This document shows, piece by piece, positions 1 to 11,794 of a stretch of 64,000 nt of DNA. The notes beneath the pieces are model-generated. The model ran no database searches. It was not told where the DNA came from and saw only the letters and a program-made list of their open reading frames with translations. Positions within the stretch are counted from its first letter, which is position 1; each line of letters begins with the position of its first letter. Origin of the DNA: Symsagittifera roscoffensis. Lineage: Eukaryota; Xenacoelomorpha; Acoela; Convolutidae. The position numbers and the translations under genes are program-made. Location: positions 44,859,919 to 44,923,918 of the forward strand of contig NC_087065.1 of the NCBI RefSeq assembly GCF_963678635.1, given 5' to 3'.

Positions 1-362
1 TCATGGGATATATCTTTGTCATCACCAGAAACCTTATCACTACCTTCAACCCTTCAAAAATAAGTCAAACCCCAACAACAACATTTCTTCTTAATTTCCT
101 ACAAATTTAGACGATAGATATAGAGAATTTTTATCCAATAATATATCCCTACAATTACATTGGAATACATTCGTAACACCCCTTCCCTTATTTGGTCAAC
201 ATCCTGATAGCAACAGAATACATAATTGGGCACTCAACAGATTAGAATACAGACAAGATATTCACAAAGACATACAGGAAAACAACATACAAATGTTCAC
301 ACAAGCCAATTTAAGACTTAAAACTGAAATAACAGTAAAATTTAAAACAATTATTACTTCAC
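1..362. repeat. Exact direct repeat, copy 1 (continues left of window)
   Basis: Bases 1-362 are identical, base for base, to 4741-5102. The match stops abruptly at 362/363, and its left edge is cut by the window start. In the 4741 copy the sequence lies inside a continuous envelope-like reading region. Here it is joined directly to the linker that precedes RNase H, where reverse transcriptase should be. I infer that copy 1 is the displaced one, through recombination, template switching or an assembly join. Perfect identity inside an otherwise heavily decayed element points to a recent or artificial origin. Confidence 0.95.
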
Positions 363-399
363 AAATCTTATTATATTCTCAGACAACAAAATAATTTTG

Positions 400-1104
400 A
401 ATGGACGACAGAACATCAAAAACGATTTGAAGAAAGAATAACACTCCTCCCTGGAAAAATATCAAATACTATTCCAGATCCAGACCAACCATTTTATGCT
501 ATGTGCGACGCCTCCAATTTCGGAATCCGCGCAGCATTATTACAATCACACAGTGGAACAAACAAAATGAACCTTATTTCTGCAAACTCAAGACTATTTA
601 CACAAGCTGAACTTAGACTCTCTGCACTTATCAGAGAATGCACAGCTCTAACATATAATCTCACAGAATATGAATTTTTAATACTTGGCTCAAAACATCC
701 AACAGTTCTATTTACAGATCATAATCCTGTAGTTTTTCTATTTACACAAAAGTCAAATCCAAACTAGAGTTTTTTTTAGATTTCAGTTAATTCTAATGAA
801 AGTCCCAAACTTACATATAGTTTGGACCGCAAGAAAAAATCTTGCATTGCCAGACACACTCCGTCGAAACACACCACCGGAATTACTAACAAGAAAAACA
901 ACAGTAGAAATACCACAAAATATTAAGTTTTTTCTTGCAGAAGACGAAACATCACCACGATTACAATGCAAATATGCATTAAAAACCGACCTTGCTGATT
1001 CACAAATAAATAAATTACAAAACATTCCATTATATCTAGATTGCCAAATGAATCACAACGAAGTAGGCTTATTAGGAAAATCTACATTTAAACCGATACC
1101 ATAA
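400..1104 (+). pseudogene. RNase H domain of element 1
   Basis: The region starts with a linker of the type F-x-W-T-x-E-H-Q at about 399, which normally joins RT to RNase H. RNase H follows at 501-767 in one ORF. An Asp lies in the motif MCDASNFGIRAALLQ, a Glu in RECTAL and an Asp in FTDHNPV, matching the D-E-D metal-binding set of retroelement RNase H. After a frame break at about 765, 796-1104 holds the tail (H-x-x-W-T-x-x-K-N-L-A-L-P-D) that usually precedes integrase. RT is missing upstream because the 362-bp duplicated block sits there. The frames are disrupted, so the copy is inactive. Confidence 0.8.
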
Positions 1105-1152
1105 TCATCGTGGATCAAAAACAATACGCAAAAAAAACCACTTAAACAAAAA

Positions 1153-2610
1153 ATGTATAGGACAGATCTATTCCCCTTAGTAGAAAAAGAAAAACTATTT
1201 GATAAAAAAAATTTATCAGGACTTCCAGATATAGATTCAAAATACACAAAAAACCAAGTTTTTAATCTACATGAGCCTTTAGATAACATAGCTCCTTCAA
1301 AAACAGAAATTGAAAATATCTTTCTACCAGCCACAACAATAATGACACTTGGGCTACTACAAAAACATCAAAACTTCATTAGAGAACTAAAGTTTTGGTA
1401 CAAAAATAAAACAAGAACCATAAAAGCAGATAATACAATTCTAGGAAACAAAACACTACTTAGATACTTCAGAAAAATAAATAGCACATCTCTAAACGAA
1501 AATACCAATATTTTAAAATACCAAACATCTGAGTTAAAAGTACCCTGATTACTTCTAACTATGATACTCCTAGTATTTCACATTTCACATTCCCTAAATA
1601 CAAAAGGACATGCAGGATCAGAAAAAACTTTCTCAAATTCTATCCAAACTTTTTACACTCCAAAGGCAACGATTTGGATTGAAGTATTATGTAACGATTG
1701 CATAACATGCCAGTTGAATAAACCATACCCACATCTGAAACAAATAGCAGAAAAACAAGACATTAAATGACAAAGTTTATATTTCAACCACAGAATCTCA
1801 TTTGATACAGAAGGACCGAAATCACCCTCTTCAGAAGGAAACTCATATATAATGATTATAGTTGATGCAGTTACACACTATCAACCCAGTACCTCATTGT
1901 AATGTCTATTATACATATACAACACTTTACGAACAATAGATAGCAAAACCTAGATTACCATAAATCCTTGTCACCGATAATGGCACTGAATTCATAAATA
2001 AAGAAATCATCCCGTTATGCCATCTATACAACAAAATCACAAACCACGATTGTCTCATGCCCCATTGACTAATGGTTTAGTCGAAGGTATGAACTGTTTA
2101 CTACAGGAATAACTCAGATGTAACATAAAGGGAAATGATACAAAATACACTGAATGGTCAACAGATGTAAAATTTTTTCCCTTAGCTTATAATTCACAGA
2201 TAACAAAAACTCTAGGAATATCACCTTATGAAATTGTTTTTAATCAAAAACCACGGAAACCAATAATGTTCACAGCAAATTCCTCAAAAACACACAAGGC
2301 TATTGACAATCTACTAATGAATCAATTTGTTGCAATTTACAGTTACACACGCACTATGAAGACCATTTTCATCACCTACAAATCTTACAATTAGCTTCCG
2401 GCACACATGCCGAATTAATTCCAAAAAGAGATAAAAAACACAATGAATTTTATCAAAAAATAGCCAAAATACTCACACCAGCTACAAACCTAAAAGTTGG
2501 AACGTATGGTTTGATACAAAACTTTGTAACACAAAAAGGAATAACTAAAAAATTACAACCAATCCGAATGGAACATCTCAAATTATTGACAAAACACTGG
2601 TAGAGTATAC
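1153..2610 (+). pseudogene. Integrase of element 1 (zinc finger and broken core)
   Basis: ORF 1153-1548 is a linker of unknown function. ORF 1561-1770 contains the N-terminal zinc-binding pattern H...H...C-x2-C (HSLNTKGHAGSEKT ... CNDCITC). From 1770 on, the catalytic core can be followed only by switching frames: a first Asp in a phrase like SFDTEGPK, a second in TDNGTEF near 1977, and a Glu in NGLVEG near 2080. A short stop-interrupted stretch resembling the usual integrase C-terminal 'ISPYEIVF' motif follows at about 2218. Stops and indels make it non-functional. It integrated cDNA in the intact ancestor. Confidence 0.75.
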
Positions 2611-4680
2611 AAATTTTTTGATTCGAATAAAAAGGAAATAGTTCAACACAGAAACAATTTTTACCATATTACCCAAAGAACACGCTCTTTGCGAACTAAC
2701 ACAATTTTACTCCTTTACAGGACTAACGTTTGTCCACGACCATTCAGACGATAAGCACCAACAAACACGTGATATAAATTGTTTGACACAATCGACCAAA
2801 AAATAAAGAAATTAAAAATACACGACCAAAATCTCGACATAATTATTCGACACAATTATTAGAACCAAAAAATAAAGAAACTGAAAATACCCGACCAAAA
2901 TTAGCAGTAAGCAAGTACCTCAAAAACAATGGAAGAATCGAAAATTAAAAGAAAATTTTTTATCACAAGAAACAAAAAAAAATCTCAACAACGACAATCA
3001 TCACGACTCAGAAGTCAACCACGAAAAGGTTACAAAACTTTCATTCCACAATCTAAAATATTACAGAAAGGTGAATTTCAAAAAACGTCTTTCTAATTGA
3101 TCAATTATTTCAAACTTTAGAAAACGTAATAAAACCTTTCTTCTCTTTCTAAAATTCATGCTGACACTCTTGAATAATTAGTTCAACTTTAGCCAATCAG
3201 AAACTTTTTGAACATCACCCCAATCTGACCACACTTCTTTAGCCGACATTTTACAGACTTCAAACATATATGAAACTATTTTTTAAAGAACTTCAGGTCA
3301 AACATAAGCAACACGCTCATTTTTGACAACCGAAAAAAAAACAAAATCTGAATATTACAACCCTTCCCTATCAACTAGTATAAAGATCAACAATATTGTC
3401 ACAACGTACACTCCAATTTTCCCTCAAGGAAAAATATTAAACTAACCTAAAGGGAAAATAAAACATAATCATTTAGCCTAAAATACAAATAACTCCTGAA
3501 TACCCTCGATCATCCAATTAATAAAAACAAAACTGGAAAGCTCATTCTTAGACCCTCAGACTTCCCCTCACCAAAAGCTGCCTATATTCAACCCACTTGT
3601 CAAAAGTCAAAAAACAAAACGACCACACTCATTTTTTGCCTCGGAAAATAAAAAATATTTCGGCGAGATGAATCATTTCTCAAATGCTTCTTTCTCACTC
3701 AGTTTGACTCCTCAAATTAATATCCTAAAGAGTTTTTTCATTTCTGTCAATTTTTTTTTCAAATTAGTATAATTTTCATCATAGACACCTTTGGAATACT
3801 TCTCCTCCTCCTCGTAATTTTTTGCAGTTTTTTCAAATTTTTTCACTCACTACAAAAAGCCTATCTCAACTTCATAAAATTTTTTGACCACCTCCTCAGG
3901 TGCAATATTTCAACGAATATTTAAATATTAAGACATTTATTCGGCAAGAAAGGCACTTTTAGGCAAGAAAGACAAGATACTTGTCACTTTTCTAGTCTGT
4001 CTAATTTTTACAATATGTAAATAATAAATAAAATAATTAAAAAAGGCAATAATAACCTTTGAACTGGCAACAATTTATTTAATCATTTTCACCAAAAAAT
4101 ATTATAAACAAAATAAATTTTCTTCATAAGTAAAAAAATTATTTAAAACACTATTCAAAACTTCTAATCAACAACCAACACAACAGTCCCCACCAACTCC
4201 GACATCCCAGGAGTCACCAACAACACCAACGTCTAGTCAGACAACTCACACCCAATCATCAACACGTACTTCACTTCCAAAAAATCCATATACCTTTGAA
4301 GAATATACCTGTAGATCGCAACGTACCTCTAAGCGAACCATAATACGAACCAACATACAATAAAAATTCTTCTCTCCAACAAGCCTCCGACATCATAATC
4401 AAAACCAAAATCAAACATTTACAATAGACAGACAAATCATACATCCAAGACGTAAAAGAAACTTTACATCCCAGAGTTCATTTTGATATACCCTCCTCAC
4501 CATCCCCAAATCCTTTGGATCTTTACAATAATACAATTCAAAGTACCCCTCCACCCTAACAAACATTTTCACGACAAAACACCCCGAACAAACCATCGGA
4601 AAAATTAGGATCAGCCCCACGTCCGAGCAAAATCGTGAAAATCCCTTTCACCCCCATCTTCAACACAACGTGTCCCACAT
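2611..4680 (+). other. Post-integrase AT-rich stretch, no intact ORF
   Basis: No ORF above about 70 codons lies on the + strand. Around 4160-4370 a Thr/Pro/Ser/Gln-rich frame can be read, of the kind found in integrase C-terminal extensions. 2760-2900 contains two near-identical phrases (acgaccaaaa ... ataaagaaa), a local duplication of about 80 bp. No LTR boundary was found. The minus-strand ORF here is taken as a shadow. Confidence 0.4.
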
Positions 4681-6974
4681 TGGATGACAAACGCTTTCAC
4701 TCAAGGTGAACCAAACTTGGCAAACGACCCTATAGATATCTCATGGGATATATCTTTGTCATCACCAGAAACCTTATCACTACCTTCAACCCTTCAAAAA
4801 TAAGTCAAACCCCAACAACAACATTTCTTCTTAATTTCCTACAAATTTAGACGATAGATATAGAGAATTTTTATCCAATAATATATCCCTACAATTACAT
4901 TGGAATACATTCGTAACACCCCTTCCCTTATTTGGTCAACATCCTGATAGCAACAGAATACATAATTGGGCACTCAACAGATTAGAATACAGACAAGATA
5001 TTCACAAAGACATACAGGAAAACAACATACAAATGTTCACACAAGCCAATTTAAGACTTAAAACTGAAATAACAGTAAAATTTAAAACAATTATTACTTC
5101 ACCCTCTCCCCCTCGCTCCAGCAAATATAACAGCTCAATTCTTACCTCCCCCATTTATCATAAAAGAAAATATCTATAATTACGATAGATATACAAGAAA
5201 GACACTTGGATACATCACATTCTATAACCCACCAAAAGTTTGTAAAGCAGACACAAAAAACAAAGGATATCAAGAATAGTGTTTTTTTATTGTAAAATCC
5301 AAATAGAAAAAGTACAACTAGCACCAAATTCAAAAGACCACACCATAATTTATCAAGAAATACGCTTACAATGTAAAAATGACCAAGGTTATTGCGATTC
5401 AACAACAAGAACACAAGCAACTAGTGTTTGGTTCACTGAATACCATGTACCACATTTCAAGTTGCAAGAATTCGCGCAACAATGATAAAAATTCATCAAA
5501 AATATTTTTTTGAATCAATCCCCTATGATAAACTAAACCCTGATAAAATCCGACAAAACAGATATCAATGGAATAGAAAATAAATTGACACATTTTAAAA
5601 TTTCTGTCCCGAAACAGAACTCAACCGCAAATATAAAACTCCACTTCATAAAACACAATATTCAGAAATTCTTGTCAAATAGGAAAAAGCTTTCGACATG
5701 AAAACAGGAAAATTAATGAGTAAACCTTATCCAATGTACCTCAATAATAAAGACGAAAATTCATACATCCCAGTAACATTCCTGAAAAAGACAGAAAATT
5801 CTGGTGGAAAGCTTGGCCCACAAGGCAAAGGCAGTGTTCGTTTACAAGAACTATCACTCATGAACAATATTTATTTCAGCGCAATTCACAATGACGTCCA
5901 CTTAGATATGAAATTGGATTACACAATAAGCAGAATTTTTCAAAAAATGTCACTATCAGAATTAGAAACACTTCTATAATCACTTGAACTCGCAGTATTG
6001 AAAATACCTTATGCAGGAAGTTTATTATCAGGCAACAGATCAAGTTTTACAGATTACGAAGGAAATATATCATGGTATTACACATATACGAAAAAAGTAT
6101 TACCATTATATGTTTTTGAAGATAAAACAGATGTTAAAAAAGAATCCCTATATTCTTCAAAAATAAAGTATATTTGGTTGACACACTTTCTAAGGCAGTA
6201 AATTTTTTGGATACAGCCGTCCCACGTGGATCTGAAAATAGCGACAAAAATGTACAGCTCAATCCAGATGAAGATGAATTTTATCTTCTCACACCATACC
6301 CTACACTTATACCACCATTGAAGAAATTTTCAGCAGAAAGTATCAGAGCCACTGCTAGAAACCCAATAATAGGTTTACAATCAATAGGTATATACTCCAG
6401 ATCCGATATACAACATCAAACTCGCACACAACAATTTCATGAACTCCTTACAAAAGCAGATACAAACCAGAGACAACCCATAGATCAAAATTTAAGAAAG
6501 TTTGAGGAACCTGAAGGGTTTTCAGACATCTATGCACAAGACTATAATGGATGCTTTGAAGATATAAAAGATTACATCTATTTTAACTGTGAAAAATACC
6601 GATACCAAGATATTTCACCTACTAACAATTTAAGTTTTCTAAACCTAAAAAACAAACTTCTCGCTTTTCTTGGATGGCCATACTACATCTTAGAAAGATT
6701 GATTATCTTAAACGCAATGTTTAGGTTTTTTTGGATTTCTCTTCTCATTATTGAAAGAATTCCATAACACATGCGCAATACACAAACAAGTAAACAAACA
6801 ATTAAGTGTAGCACGCATAAAATTTGCAGGACATTTTGGTATATTTTCAACCTCAATTTAAAAATTCTTTTAGACGCTCAAATAAATGAAAACAAAAAAA
6901 AACTATCATCATCACCAAATGCATACGATACTCCACAAGACAACAGAAATACAACACCTACTGTACCACAATAA
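4680..6974 (+). pseudogene. Envelope-like ORF of element 1, degraded
   Basis: A chain of ORFs (5279-5485, 5698-5979, 5998-6201, 6174-6767, 6771-6974) can be followed with frame changes and stops. Cysteine-containing segments lie in the first part. A later ORF of 197 codons ends in a hydrophobic run near residues 160-195 (..LLAFLGWPYYILERL..), which fits a membrane anchor, and a short polar tail follows. Position after integrase, size (about 750 codons) and the terminal hydrophobic segment suggest an envelope-type glycoprotein. No signal peptide or cleavage site is visible, and the identity rests on position and general features only. Clearly inactive. Confidence 0.45.
4741..5102. repeat. Exact direct repeat, copy 2 (native position)
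   Basis: This stretch is identical to 1-362. Here the flanking reading frame continues across the right edge without a break into the downstream envelope-like region, so I take this as the original location. The start-to-start distance between copies is 4740 bp. Confidence 0.95.
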
Positions 6975-6999
6975 CACAATTTACAACCATTATCTTTAG

Positions 7000-8930
7000 C
7001 ACCACGAAACTAGAGGAATACAGCAGTAACAGAGCACGTCTCTTCAAGTCATAGCTACCCACAGAACCCAGTTACTCATATAGTAGCCCATAACCAAATA
7101 TAGAAGAAACATACAAAAAAATCATAGAACAGTCACACATCACTAATTTCCGTTCCCAGAATAACCATCTTTTTAGCCCACGATGAGCCGCCACATGGAT
7201 CCCTCAACCGTTCCCTTTCTTTGCCAACCAATCTCCAACGTCACTCTCCTAACATATCAATCCCTGATCTCACTCCCTCTCCCTTGCCATCATTCACTAT
7301 TAATTCACCACGCATGGATTCTGATGATAAATCCACAAACATAGTTTTTCATACCATTTCACAATTTAACAATTCCGATACTGAAACTCCAGATGAATTC
7401 CAGAATTCCGAGCCCAACCCGTCTCACTTTTTCGCATCCCCTTCCAATTCCGTCCAATCCACACCGCAGCCCCAATGAACCTTCCCCAGCCCCTTCTCCC
7501 TACACTGACGCAAACTCAATCCTCTCCCCAATGACAAGCAACCAAACCGAACCCCCTAGCCCATCAAGGAAGAACTAGAAAGCGAGCTTGATAACTTCAT
7601 CACCTTACAACAACAGCTTCAAAACACTAACAGATTAACACTTCATCACTTATCCCAATCCATTTCCTCCTCCGAATCCTCCAACCCAGCATCCACATTT
7701 GAAGAAACACGAGCCCACCGAGTATTCAACCGAAAGCATCCCAATACCCAAATGCTCCACCACCCCAACCACCTCGATTGATCTCCGTTCACCCACTCCA
7801 CACAAACACTAAAAAATTTTAACAAAACTGCTGACCAATCGTTCCACATTATACTTACTATCTGACCACTAACAACGATCAACGAACATTGACGACTATA
7901 GCCTGTTTTCCACACTCTCGTGGACATCATACTACCATTTCACTAACCTATTATCCTTTCCATTTTACAAAAACCCAGTAGACAATAAATTATGTCAAAC
8001 TCGACTACAACACCTAACCACAGCACTTCATGAAAAAAAACACTTCACAGCCATAAGACTAACGCAAACATAAAATAGGTTTGTTGCACAGAAAGTAAAC
8101 CGATTCTCCATTAGCTGGTATGATCACGCTTTTGCACGTTATATGGAAGATACATTCTTAGAAGACGACGAAAACACTAATGCCCAACTAAATTTAAAAA
8201 TTTTCATGAAATTACAAATTGTAATTGTCATTAACTGCATGAATAAAAAATATGATAAAATTATTTCTACAACACTCCGAGACACCAAAGCCTATGATTT
8301 TTGTTTTAATAAATTTTATCTTTTCTCACCAACTTGTAATTTCCTCACCCCAAAAGAACGTGACTTGCACTGCTCACACCAAATAGTGTTACGCACTAAA
8401 CAAACCCACACATACACTTAAAATAAATATATTCAACACCACTATATAACTAATACACCATTACGCAACTCACAACACAACAAACCCACAACACATTTTT
8501 TATCACCAAATATACCTTGCCAACTTCCTAAACTTCACCTATTGTCTAAAAGACACTAATATGCAAGGCATCATCCGAAACTACAACCCCATCAGACAAA
8601 TGTATATTTTCTGGCCTCTTACCAAATGTTTTAAGGTCGAAGAATCCCGCCCACTAATTCGTCGAAGTCCAAATCCTAGAATATGTTCATGACACTAACC
8701 GCAAGCTTTATTACCTAATTCAAACACACCGCATGAATTCTCACTCAATAGTGACGAGCACAAAGTCATCCGAGCACTCGAGCTTCTATGGCCTCTCCTC
8801 CAAACTAAATACGTCATCCTCATGCTTGCCAAACTCCTCACATCATCCGACACAAATCGCACTAAATTTAAAAAAGGTTTTTTGGCGACGACGACCCTTT
8901 GTAGGTATAACTAACAAATTAAACGAATAA
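7000..8930 (+). pseudogene. Proline-rich extra ORF at the 3' end of element 1
   Basis: 7221-7478 and 7393-7578 encode Pro/Ser/Asn-rich, probably disordered protein. After many stops, 8143-8421 (92 codons, Cys and acidic residues) and 8733-8930 follow, and 8560-8900 can be read in several short frames. I do not recognise a domain. Codon-like composition extending beyond the envelope-like region suggests an additional retroelement gene, either gag-like or accessory. The frame is too broken for a product. Confidence 0.35.
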
Positions 8931-10349
8931 ATTTCAAACACTACTAACCATTCTTTATAATTGTCACATTTTCTTTTTTAAATTTTACCACTCAATCATC
9001 TAAAACTAATTTAAGTGAAAAAAGTAAAATCTCTTCTATAAACTTTTTAAATTCATTTTAACAATTGCAGTATTTACTTATAGCAGTGAAATTTACCTCT
9101 ACACAGCTTTAGTTTCACAAATTTAAACTTCCATAACAATAAAACTAAAATTTCAATGTAGTAATTCATAAAAAATTGCAAATAAATTAAAGAGAACTAA
9201 CCTTTTTACAAGACGCTTCTTGTAAAAATTTGAATCCTTCACTCGCCCATAAATCACGCACTCTTTGCACAATCGCACAACTCGCCCACGAAGAATTGTT
9301 TAAATAATGAATTTCAAGTTTTAACTTTCACTGATAACAACACTAACTTGTTTTCACACGTTGTTTTCACAACTTGTTTTCAACCCGGTTGTAAAGAATT
9401 ATCTAGTAAACAGAACTAACCAACGCAGTTTACTAACGTCACAAAACCACAAACTAATAGCACGACTAAGAAAAAAATCCCACGGTACCCAAACCAGATT
9501 AAAACCAGATTAAAACTAGATACAATTTTTTTTTGAAAACCACTTTCAAATTTTACTAAAACCAAATAAAACTCAAAAAAGTCGATTGACAAACCCAAAC
9601 CAAAAGATTCCATTTTTGAGAAAAGGACAAAACCAAAACAAAAAAGAGAAAAACACGATAACAGTTAATATTAAATCATAACTAAAACTTAGCCAACAAG
9701 AAGTAGTTACATAGATGCAGTATGTAAAGATTTCTTAGAGCCCATGGAACGAGCTGCAAAGGAGACGACAACCCAAATACATTCCAACTCTGGAATGCAA
9801 ATCTGTTTGAAATGCTGCCAAAGTCACTACCCTCAAAGAATTTTAAGTATGGACTCAACAATCGCAGCAAAACAAACCCATTGAACCAGACCAATGGCCA
9901 TCTCGATGTTGTTACACATACCGATCCTAGTCACTTGGCACTTCACACGGAAAAGTCAAACTTCAGCCTGCACGTAGTCTCGCTCTAAGCTTAACGAAAT
10001 CGATATACCATTGCATCGATCAGAAGTCTTGACACAATCACCCAAGACTACCTACGATCAACGAGAACCATCTTGAAACACGAACAAAACAGTCTTTTTC
10101 CGTCTAACACAAACAACCACACCTCTTCTCTCTCCAAGAATTCACTGCTCACAACTTCAAAAAAAACTACATCACCCGTCCTTCACTACAATAAACAATT
10201 AACAACTAAAAACTCTCTAAACCCCGGATGGGTGCAACCAGTTCTAAAATAGTATTTATAAACATATTAAACCATCGATAAATTATCACTACAAAACATT
10301 CCTAACTAAACAATCATATTCCATCTCTAACATTGACAATTATTTGTAA
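8931..10349. other. No gene seen
   Basis: AT-rich sequence with scattered short ORFs on both strands, none with a recognisable motif. 9680-10150 has higher GC than its surroundings and might be a decayed exon or the end of element 1, but I found no splice-flanked frame or repeat partner. Confidence 0.4.
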
Positions 10350-10377
10350 GTGCTGAAACTACTTGTAGTTTCAGCAC
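10350..10377. repeat. Perfect 13-bp palindrome with 2-nt centre
   Basis: GTGCTGAAACTAC-TT-GTAGTTTCAGCAC is a perfect inverted repeat. No pyrimidine run or other terminator-like context follows. It may be the remnant of a small foldback element. Confidence 0.8.
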
Positions 10378-11090
10378 CAGAACAATTTGAATAAATCTTT
10401 GAAAACAGTTGTTCTCCTTCTAGAAAAACTCCAAGAACTAACTCGCATAAACCAGTATACACTAGATCTATTGAGACTAGGAGATATAAGAGTAAGATTA
10501 AGATTGCTATCAGACTAAGAAATTGCACTAATCTATCGAAAATAAGATAGCGTGACGAGCAGACGGTGTACTTTATCTGAAACTACTCAGATATGAGTAT
10601 GATCAATAGGCTCTAACTCAATATGGTCAGAAAAATCTGTGCTACTTGCACAGTAATCGTCTATCCTTGTTTTTTTTGAAATTGACATAACCTGAAATAA
10701 TTTTTATTCCCAGCTGATATATAGTTTGCTAAACTTGGTCTGAAAATAGAAAAAGAGCTTCGGAGAGATTCCTTTAAGAGATCTGTTTCAGAGCGTGCAT
10801 GTTACGAGAATTTGGCGAACTATCAGATATTCGCTAATAACTTTCAATTAAAACAGTATCAAGGCCAAATAACTTGCACTGAACTTTCGCCTGGGGTATT
10901 AATTTTTACTAACATGTCTTTTTGGGCTTGATTTGGGAACACAAAACAACAGAAGAGGCAGTAGCATTGCTCGGCATTTGGCAGATTACACGTTTGACTC
11001 ATCTGAAAATATTTTGAATGACTTAAGGTAGATAACATAATGTCTTACACCAGTTGAGTTCCCCATAATAAACATCAATGAAACTCAAGG
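10378..11090. other. No gene seen
   Basis: Unique AT-rich sequence. 11071-11100 contains a short direct repeat (aacatcaat) at the edge of the following element. Confidence 0.4.
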
Positions 11091-11794
11091 AACATCAATA
11101 AAACCTAGTTTATTTATTTATATGGATGACATGGAAGTTTTTACATGAACTTTACATGATTTATTAACAGCCATAAGAAACTGCTGGAAGAACTTTTTTC
11201 ATTGTTGAACAAACGTTGATTTTTTGATAATTTCATCGGTAACTTCCCAAATGGCATAATTCCCAAATGGCATAAAAATGGAAACTTTTCCCAAATGGCA
11301 TAAATTTCAAGTTTTCATTGTAATTTAAACGTTTTTTATCAATTTCTAACTCTAACATTTTGTCAAGAACGAAAGCATGTGAACAAGATTTGGAATTAAT
11401 TGCTTCCAAACAAATTTAAGCAACAGGTTTGTCGAAAAAATTGACCAAAAAAAGCTTATTAATAACCGCAAGCTTATGCTTCTTGCTTTTGATGAAAAGT
11501 TCTACAAGTTTTTCGCGATAAAATGTCAATCAACATTTGAATTGACAATTTGACTAATTTTCTCACATTGTTCACGAAAACATTGTTCTTGATTTTTCCA
11601 AAGCAACTGTCGCATGAAATTTATGCCATTTGGGAAATATTTCATTTTTATGCCATTTGGGAATTATGCCATTTGAGACGTAATCATTTCATCACTAGAA
11701 ACGTTTAAAAGCTAAATCAGCAATGAATTAGCGTTGCTTCAGCGCTCATACACATACAATTTGTCAGCAATAATTATTCTACACTAAAGTGTAG
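11091..11794. repeat. One arm of a palindromic element, interrupted by a MITE
   Basis: Once the inserted MITE (11238-11685) and its 8-bp duplication are removed, about 248 bp matches the reverse complement of the right arm of the 19016-19496 element. The match runs from aacatcaata through tggatgacatggaag and atttattaacagcc to cagcaataatta..cactaaagtgtag. The copy stops at the symmetry centre of that element, where the hairpin-ended foldback element begins. The second arm is missing. Confidence 0.85.
11238..11685. mobile_element. MITE with about 65-bp TIRs and 8-bp target duplication
   Basis: The ends are inverted copies: left ggtaacttcccaaatggcat..., right ...atgccatttgagacgtaatc. Inside them the phrase 'tcccaaatggcata' occurs three times at the left end and inverted at the right end. 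ATTTCATC occurs on both sides, at 11230-11237 and 11686-11693. The homologous uninterrupted sequence (reverse complement of about 19330-19350) has a single ATTTGATC there, so the insertion can be reconstructed. An 8-bp duplication fits hAT or Merlin families; the TIR does not decide between them. It carries no coding capacity. Confidence 0.88.

Larger units (their letters stand above)
363..8930 (+). mobile_element. Degraded Ty3/gypsy-like retroelement (element 1)
   Basis: The order on the + strand is the RT/RNase H linker, RNase H, RNase H tail, integrase zinc finger, integrase core, a 2-kb Thr/Pro-rich and AT-rich stretch, an envelope-like region with a hydrophobic C-terminus, then a proline-rich extra ORF. 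All frames are broken by stops and shifts. No LTR pair, primer-binding site or polypurine tract could be delimited, so both boundaries are approximate. The pol motifs place it with Ty3/gypsy elements. The long region after integrase suggests an env-bearing or extra-ORF lineage. Gag, protease and most of RT are not in the window. Confidence 0.75.

Noticed and set aside
10350-10377. Rho-independent terminator
   Set aside because: Eukaryotic setting, no T-run after the stem.
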